Source of the DNA: Marthasterias glacialis
Lineage: Eukaryota; Echinodermata; Asteroidea; Forcipulatida; Asteriidae
NCBI GenBank assembly: GCA_911728455.2
Contig: OU452222.1
Location: 20,408,559 to 20,472,558 of the forward strand
Reading direction: 5' to 3'
DNA: 64,000 nucleotides
Under the pieces are notes generated by a model. That model had not been told where the DNA came from, ran no database searches, and saw only the letters and a program-made list of their open reading frames with translations. Below, piece after piece: positions 59,701 through 64,000 of this stretch; position 1 is the first letter of the stretch; each line of letters starts with the position of its first letter. The translations under genes were made by a program, and so were the position numbers.

Positions 59701-60569
59701 TCCTGTTCTAGTATATCAAGATGGCTGCACCTTGGTAAAGTTCTAAAGACTGTGCAGTCTCACACATAATTGAACATTGGACCCTGTTAAAGTGTGTTAT
59801 TCTGTTTCCTCCAAATGTTAAAGCAATGTACCGAGGAACCAAAGGTTCCCCGAAAATGTATGAATATGAATGAGTCTGGCAGAGTTCATAGAAGCCCATT
59901 TCAACCCTGCCTGATACTTCATGGATGCAATAGTTAGTTCCAACTTGACGTCACACAGTGTGAAGTCGGCCAACTATACAGACACATTAATCATGTTTGA
60001 AATGTACAACTAAATGAATACCGCGTGCAACACGCGGGACTTTTATCAAATTCCTTCCATGATTGGTCGGTGAATCACTTGACTGCATAGAAAAGTTAGA
60101 ACCAGGGATGCCAGTTAGGTTTTTGACCAGAGCCTGAAAATCCTGCATAGACCCCCTCATTCTACATGAAAAAGCCTGAACTCAGTCTATAATTTTACAA
60201 GAAAAAGCCTGAACTCAGTCTATAATTTTACAAGAAAAAGCCTGAACTCAGTCTATAATTTTACAAGAAAAAGCCTGAATTCAGGCTATTGCCTGAAAAC
60301 TGGCATCCCTATTGCCTGAAAACTGGCATCCAAGTTGCCCGTAAAGATGGCGTCTATGGGGAACTATCTATTGCCTCCATGCCCCTGGCCATGGTCTTGG
60401 TGCCCTTTGAAATGTTCCCGGAGATACTCTCTCCCATCGAGGTTGCCCATACAGCAATCAAGTATCAGTCTCGATTTCAACTTACCTCATTATAGCATGC
60501 AGTGTATTGTTGCTGGGACTCCATCAATTCCTCTCTCATCTGTGTTAGATTCTCATCCCTCCGTGACAA
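43385..60569 (-). CDS. Large coiled-coil protein, about 1350 residues, heptad-length exons
   Basis: Minus-strand exons 5' to 3': 60569-60486, 59439-59188, 58049-57945, 57828-57766, 57075-56833, 56273-56031, 55494-55264, 54679-54596, 54127-53885, 53511-53344, 52692-52525, 52120-51785, 51338-51171, 50899-50648, 49545-49378, 48233-47982, 47721-47549, 46711-46637, 46040-45876, 45641-45413, 44633-44490, 43588-43385. Junctions are GT-AG and phases close; stop TGA at 43387-43385. The product is almost wholly Glu/Gln/Lys/Leu-rich coiled coil, ending in a non-coil tail with YWIQRVGDLSVQLQQ and an Arg-Ser-Pro-rich terminus. No enzymatic domain is seen. Such proteins are usually centrosomal, ciliary, sperm or Golgi scaffolds; I cannot name the family. 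The N-terminus may extend further upstream. Confidence 0.88.
44187..44460 (+). repeat. Tandem repeat, about 55-bp unit, five copies
   Basis: CTGTGCAAAAATGTTGTATC-type segments recur at about 44196, 44248, 44300, 44358 and 44413, each followed by TTGTTTTGTAA and a GCACAAGAG segment. It ends about 30 bases from the coiled-coil exon donor at 44490. Confidence 0.8.
44711..45190 (+). mobile_element. tRNA-derived SINE interrupted by another insertion
   Basis: The head has A box (TGGTTGAGTGGTTAGG) and B box (GGGTTCGAGTCC). The body (CTTCGTCCTTCGGATGGGAC, TGTGTTGTGTAATGCACGTA, TTTGCCCCGGTGTTTTCTGG) matches the copy at 58590-58950. It is split by 44833-44990, an insertion flanked by ACTTAA on both sides. 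The inserted piece reads, on the minus strand, like an L2-type 3' tail ending ATTATTATT. Confidence 0.8.
46262..46354 (-). mobile_element. tRNA-derived SINE head
   Basis: On the minus strand: GGGCTGGATAGCTCAGTTGG (A box), GGTCGCAGGTTCAAATCCCG (B box), then CCAGTTAATTTTTCTTTGTT. The acceptor stem does not pair, so it is not a functional tRNA gene. It lies in a coiled-coil gene intron. Confidence 0.7.
46785..46975. mobile_element. MITE, GCTAAGCAGAAA family
   Basis: Begins CAGGGCCTAATTTCATAAAC and ends TGAAATTGGGTCCTGG, inverted ends with internal TTTTCTGCTGAGCAGAAATT. Related copies lie at about 49208-49370, 52190-52310 and 56570-56670. Confidence 0.65.
47872..47929 (-). pseudogene. Orphan coiled-coil mini-exon, relict or alternatively spliced
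   Basis: Just 52 bases beyond the 47982 donor, a CAG acceptor opens an in-phase segment LEAQKLKAEDEQWRRERKL. It reads as coiled coil and would link sensibly to SDKLQKEAND in the next exon. However, its downstream boundary (AAGCTAAGTGAC) gives no in-frame GT-AG junction to that exon, and a 52-base intron is very short for this gene. It may be a decaying exon, an alternative C-terminus, or a local sequence error. Confidence 0.45.
47982..60569 (-). CDS. Modular coiled-coil exon block (16 phase-0 exons)
   Basis: Lengths in codons, 5' to 3': 28, 84, 35, 21, 81, 81, 77, 28, 81, 56, 56, 112, 56, 84, 56, 84. Thirteen are multiples of seven, nine are multiples of 28, and the three exceptions are all exactly 81. 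All exons begin and end in phase 0. Many end with a shared motif at a fixed distance from the donor: LQADLDTAQQQYQGSLEE, LQADLERSQEEYRSAHSE, LKEDLVEARQQYRDAAQE, LKGDLANTQQLHKNAAER and LQADLKSYKEEHRHTIEE. I infer an ancestral 28-codon (four-heptad) exon that multiplied and fused, as seen in 28-residue myosin-rod repeats. Confidence 0.9.
48636..48820. repeat. Foldback element, GTTTACACCAC family
   Basis: The left arm AGCAGCTTGTTCATTGTTGT with TTACACCACTGCAGCTATGG pairs with the right arm CCATAGCTGTGGTGGTGTAA and GAACGAGCTGCT. GC-rich centre with several CGCG. Non-coding, in a coiled-coil intron. Confidence 0.8.
49622..49945 (+). repeat. Tandem repeat with alternating 59/52-base spacing
   Basis: Six copies of CTAGAGAGATTTGTGGTAGC-type units start at about 49628, 49687, 49739, 49798, 49850 and 49902 (spacings 59, 52, 59, 52, 52). 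The alternation shows an older dimer of about 111 bases. In a coiled-coil intron. Confidence 0.85.
50533..50612 (-). mobile_element. Family V SINE tail fragment
   Basis: GTTTTACCCGTACACCCATG and CAGTACTTTCCCGAGCTCTG match the tail of the copies at 15655 and 18392; the tRNA head is missing. Confidence 0.6.
51455..51600 (-). repeat. Dispersed repeat (TTTTAGATGTGGGAGGAAAA family), copy 1
   Basis: Shares GTTTTAGATGTGGGAGGAAA and GGATTCGAACTAGGGTCC with 57210-57345 and 63718-63835. The GATTCGAAC stretch is an inverted B box, so a SINE origin is likely. Confidence 0.6.
56666..56818. mobile_element. MITE, CTTAAGATGA family copy 3
   Basis: Same core (GTTGAGATTGATCTTAG, CAATACAAATCATTATGGCA, CGTCTTAAGATGAATCTTAG), bounded by CCTGGGCTCAA and TTCAGCCCTGG. 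It ends a few bases before a coiled-coil exon donor at 56833. Confidence 0.65.
57210..57345 (-). repeat. Dispersed repeat (TTTTAGATGTGGGAGGAAAA family), copy 2
   Basis: Contains TTTTAGATGTGGGAGGAAAA, CAATCAGGTAGGGACTGAAA and GATTTGAACCAGGGTCCACA, in a coiled-coil intron. Confidence 0.65.
58590..58950 (-). mobile_element. tRNA-derived SINE, same family, uninterrupted
   Basis: On the minus strand: GGGGGTTCGAGTCCCGGTCG, then CTTGTGTCCTTAAGCAAGAC, the conserved CCTTCGGATGGGACGTAAAG and GTTGTGTAATGCACGTAAAA, and a 3' tail AAAGCGCTATATAAGAACTG plus (TTA)n. The A-box end is truncated. The tail resembles the LINE 3' end at 3140-3190, which implies L2/CR1-type mobilisation. Confidence 0.8.
59646..59720 (+). 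mobile_element. tRNA-like SINE head
   Basis: GGGCTAGATAGTTCAGTTGG and GATGCAGGTTCAAATCCTGT match the head at 46262-46354, followed by a different body. It lies in the intron between the first two recognised coiled-coil exons. Confidence 0.6.
59925..60360 (+). repeat. Dispersed repeat split by a tandem-repeat insertion
   Basis: CGTCACACAGTGTGAAGTCG, TTCCATGATTGGTCGGTGAA and GTTGCCCGTAAAGATGGCG match 4830-5065 in order. Between the last two, the segment at about 60112-60330 intervenes, with 3-4 copies of a 36-bp unit (AAAAGCCTGAACTCAGTCTA) and two copies of GCCTGAAAACTGGCATCC. Confidence 0.75.
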
Positions 60570-60688
60570 CTAAGACAGCAAAGAAAAAGAGAGATTAAGA
60601 TTCTTAAGAGATATCTCTGAGACAAGAATCAGAATTTGCCAAATTTGACCTTAAAAACATTTGAAAAAAAAGGGTAGAGTAGCTTATT

Positions 60689-60779
60689 GAGGCCATGTCT
60701 GAATTGGCAGCTATTGCTATGGCTATACATTGTCCTTAGCAACAGTCGTAGCCATAGCCGTAGCCGCCATTTCGGATCC
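60689..60779. repeat. Foldback element, GGCTACGGCTA family copy 2
   Basis: TCTGAATTGGCAGCTATTGC pairs with GCCGTAGCCGCCATTTCGGA; same family as 42557-42692. Confidence 0.65.
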
Positions 60780-60902
60780 ATCTGAGTAACATGTTATACT
60801 CTTGGTATTGGGTTTTAAAGACTTTTTCAGGCTATTTAAAAACAAGCTTACTGATTTTTCTGAGGGTTAAAAAAAATCAGAAATCTGATTAAGACCCTTA
60901 AG

Positions 60903-61025
60903 CCCGGTTCATACTTAACGCGAATGGCGAAGCGAATTTTCTTGCATCACAACAGCGCGTACTGAATTGTTGCGTCGCCAAAATTCGCTTCGCCTTCACT
61001 TTCGCGTGAAGTATGAACCAGGCTT
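60903..61025. repeat. Foldback element, GCGAAGCGAATT family
   Basis: The left arm AGCCCGGTTCATACTTAACG with GCGAAGCGAATTT pairs with AAATTCGCTTCGCCTTCACT and GTATGAACCAGGCT. A diverged relative with the same TTCGCTTCGCCTTCGCATTG end lies at about 19275-19420. Confidence 0.75.
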
Positions 61026-61221
61026 TACACCCTAGGCCCACTTGCCTACAGGTGACCTCAATGCTCCAATATCCTCCTCTCCTATATTATTTCACAGCAA
61101 CATATTTGGGCTTAGATATTATTGGAATGCCTGACCCAGTGATCAGCAATTATCTGGGCAGCCCTCAGTCCTTCATTTTGGCAAAGATGGTGTAGAAGGA
61201 TTTAGGAAGGTTAGAGTTAAA

Positions 61222-61388
61222 ATAGACCTTATGCACATGACCTCATTTGAGTAGGGCACCCTAGCCTAGAGGTAAAAAGAAGGTTGCTCATTGGCCCATT
61301 ATGTTCGCCGTGCTTGTGCATTTCCATTGTTTCATCATCCTTCTACCTCTAAGATGGCGGCCTGATGACGTTAATGCATAAGGCCTAC
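61222..61388. mobile_element. TIR element, ATAGACCTTATGCA family
   Basis: Ends ATAGACCTTATGCA and TGCATAAGGCCTAC are inverted. Related to 42693-43147 and, by one end, to about 17448-17470. Confidence 0.65.
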
Positions 61389-62181
61389 AGGAAGAATTCC
61401 ATGCCCGATATCACAAGAAAAGTCTTTTTCATGACCAACCCCCCCCCCCCAAAAAAAAAAAAAAAATGGAAAGAAATGGTTTCTCAGATGCAAACATAAA
61501 GAAATCAAGTACTGCCAAGCATTATTTCCATTTCGGACTTAAATAATGCTTATTAAACTGTGACCACCTGAGCAGGAAATATTTCTTGTGTTTTCTTTCT
61601 AACAATTGCAGGGGACCCGTCACTAAAAGTATACATCGCACAGCAATTTGGATGGTTACCTATACATTTTTAACCCAGCATCAATTACGACGCTCCGTGC
61701 CAAAACCAGGCACTTTCTGCCAAAACTCAGAACTGGGTTTGTTTCTACATGAAACAGAATCTTACAAGTAACACCTAATTAAGACCTATAAGGTAAGTAT
61801 TTCTTAACACATAAACTGTTTAAGACATCACATCACAATAATATCATGGCTGACGTTTTGGTTGTCTTCACCTTTAATGCTATTTTGCTAGTTCCAAGAA
61901 CTTCCTCATTTTGACGAGAGGCATAACAATTGCCCGTGTTAAGCAAATTTGAGTGCTAAGCGATGTTAAGAACTCACACCTTGCATGTTATGGGTTAGAA
62001 TAAAATTAACATTTCCTAACATTGTAACATAACATGCCAGATGAATTGGATAAAATAAACCAGTTTATCATGAGAGTTAATTGACTTTATATTATCCCGA
62101 TTCCCTAATGGGAAGTTCATATCAACCTTTACATCGAATAAGTTACAAATGCGATAATGAAAAATAGCGGAAGAAACTTAC

Positions 62182-62215
62182 CATTGTTCAGTCCGTCATG
62201 ATTGGGACCTTTTCA
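62182..62215 (-). other. Candidate first exon of the coiled-coil gene, start codon at its last codon
   Basis: On the minus strand CTGAACAATG is followed directly by GTAAGT. The ATG would be the final codon of the exon and joins in phase 0 to LSRRDENL at 60569. A TGA two codons earlier in the same frame excludes a longer coding exon here. The AACAATGG context suits initiation. The evidence is only a donor and a Met, so a chance match is possible and earlier exons may lie beyond the window. The left limit given is nominal. Confidence 0.3.
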
Positions 62216-63355
62216 TTACCAACTAACAAAAATCAACATGACAAAGTTAGGCCACCATCATAGCCAAAAAGATCCCCACATGACAAAAAGCATGCATTTA
62301 CATTTATGAAACTATAACTTAGTGATACTGTGGTAGATGATGTGACACAAAAATATGTACCTCGCACATAAAACAGAGTGAGAAAAAATTTGTACTGAGG
62401 AGGTAGTGACCATTACAACAAACTAAAAGATGTTCATTGGAAAATGCTGAAAATATAGCGAGATTAGAAGAATTTAACAATGAACCTCTAACAGTCCCTA
62501 CAAAAACCCCACACCTATATATTCTCGCAAAACATGAATGATTTTGATGAGGTTTTTTTTAAGTTTTTTTTTTTTTTTTTTTAGAAATGACCGAATAACA
62601 CTGTAAGAGTTACTTAATTGGTGCTACCTCTGCAACACATCACCATGATCACGATCAAAATGGAATTTTCAGTTATGAAAAGAGGGAATCCTACTCCTAG
62701 GCTGTAATCAGCCATTTGAGAGTTAGATTTGAATGTCTGGTACAACTTGACTTGTTTAGTCACAAATTACCGTCAAATTCCTCAGACTATAAAAACAGTT
62801 GCTGTGTCAAATGGTTTGGGGGTAAGCTTTTGTATAGCAGCCTCCTTATGAGTAAATCCTGGTGCCACTGTGCCATAGAAATTCATGCAGAATTGTTTAT
62901 GAGTGCTCAACGTCTTACAAAAACTATGCAAAAGCTTGCCCCGAACCATGTGAAACAGCGACTGTCCTACCAGATATTATTCAAATAAAACCCACAAATG
63001 GTTTACTGGAAAAAAGTTACACTTCTTGAAACACATTGAAAAATATGCACAAAGCTGGAGGAATGCATTTATTTTTTTTTCTCCAGATAAACTGTACCAT
63101 GGTTCTACAGCATGCATGGCCTTCATGCAAACAATTCACACTAACAGGCAGAATGATAACAAAGTCACACGTGTCAGGTCAAGCTAACTGTACATGTGTA
63201 AGTCAATTTTGTTAGAGTCTTGCTTGTTGTATATTTTACTTTTGACAAGTCATCACATCTTTACCATATAACTGATTTGTATTCAATTCATGGAAAAATC
63301 GTGCCTCAGACACTTCTGCAAGTTTATCATCTTATACATGTGATTATTATTACCG

Positions 63356-63495
63356 TCAAGCAAACTTGAATCCTCGATTCTGATTGGTTGATCTAAAGCA
63401 ACAAGAGTGTGATATATACCTTTATTGCACGGCCCGTATCACATCCTGTTCTATCGCCCTGTTCTAATTTGTAGTTTAGCATCAAGTTTGCTTGA
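63356..63495. mobile_element. MITE with perfect 14-base TIRs
   Basis: TCAAGCAAACTTGA at 63356-63369 and TCAAGTTTGCTTGA at 63482-63495 bound a 140-base non-coding element. Confidence 0.75.
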
Positions 63496-63717
63496 AGATA
63501 AATTTGTTATTACAAAAATTTGCTATCCAACTCGACCTTTGGCCTCGTTGAATATGGGACGCAGAAGCACTATATTTTTCCGTATTCCATTCGTGCTTGT
63601 GTGATAACTAATATTATTATATCTTTCTGGTAATGAAACCAAGGGATCCTCAAAAGCGACTAGACCTGTAACCCGTAGGTTTGGAGATATCTACGTAGAG
63701 CAGACGATGAAGAAATG

Positions 63718-63835
63718 CTCAGTTTTAGATGTGGGAGGAAAACCCCGACTTGGGGAAAACACATACAATCAGGTAGGGACTGAAAACCTGATCCGAATGC
63801 AAGGCTCCAGTGTGGGATTCGAACCAGGGTACATG
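63718..63835 (-). repeat. Dispersed repeat (TTTTAGATGTGGGAGGAAAA family), copy 3
   Basis: Contains TTTTAGATGTGGGAGGAAAA, CAATCAGGTAGGGACTGAAA and GGATTCGAACCAGGGT near the right edge. Confidence 0.65.
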
Positions 63836-64000
63836 CATCTTTAACGGTAACATGTCCTGTGTATCTGTCTGTGCATTAAAACACAAGTGCAAACATGCCC
63901 TTACATCTCATCCCAAAGTGATGTGTTGTGTGGTGTTACAGTGGGTTACAGGATGTGGGTTCGAATCCTGACCTAACCAGTTGAAATAATGTTTTCCTTG

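Larger units (their letters stand above)
60570..64000. other. Right flank upstream of the coiled-coil gene
   Basis: Apart from the candidate exon at 62182 and the repeats listed at 60689, 60903, 61222, 63356 and 63718, I see no coding exon. It probably holds the coiled-coil gene's first intron and promoter. Confidence 0.5.

Noticed and set aside
43385-60569. Naming the coiled-coil protein as CCDC18, PMFBP1 or a golgin
   Set aside because: Length is in the CCDC18 range but remembered sequences do not align convincingly; coiled-coil composition alone misleads. A profile search using the C-terminal YWIQRVGDL tail would decide.

Overview
This window is eukaryotic and AT-rich. It carries three intron-rich protein-coding genes in a dense background of short non-autonomous transposons, tRNA-derived SINEs and tandem repeats. 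Gene content and style suggest a marine invertebrate deuterostome, most likely an echinoderm: a heteromeric amino-acid transporter light chain, a secreted multi-domain thrombospondin-repeat protein, introns mostly 0.3-4 kb, and palindromic repeats that carry the animal histone-mRNA stem-loop in its sea-urchin-like ACCA context. The phylum is an inference; there is no species marker. No retroviral, LTR or other virus-like fossil was recognised.

Layout. From 1 to 6602 there is no gene, only repeats (a 20-bp minisatellite, an L2/CR1-like LINE 3' end, MITEs, a SINE). From 28291 down to 6603 on the minus strand lies a y+LAT-like SLC7 transporter. Nine shared exons follow one of two alternative-looking first coding exons, at 21422-21980 and 27850-28291. 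Both encode TM1 to the start of TM4 and both end in the same phase. They share a sharply bounded 180-bp tract of complete identity inside otherwise diverged sequence, which suggests recent gene conversion. A 500-base N gap (28361-28860) removes the region upstream of the outer first exon.

From 29551 to 41230 on the plus strand, divergent from the transporter, is a secreted protein of about 880 residues: signal peptide, sushi-like module, cysteine-free Ig-like module, eight thrombospondin type-1 repeats, two fibronectin-III modules and a very short last exon. From 60569 (possibly 62184) down to 43385 on the minus strand is a coiled-coil protein of about 1350 residues with 22 recognised exons. 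Of the first 16 exons, 13 have lengths that are whole numbers of heptads, many of them multiples of 28 codons, and many end in the same 18-residue motif. The gene therefore looks built by duplication of a 28-codon exon module. The TSR and coiled-coil genes converge tail to tail across 41.2-43.4 kb. The right edge (60.6-64 kb) holds only repeats and a candidate 5' exon.

The three genes have no obvious joint pathway; they are neighbours in an ordinary animal locus. The most unusual items are the converted alternative first exons, the heptad-quantised exons, and a foldback repeat family whose arms contain histone 3' stem-loops.
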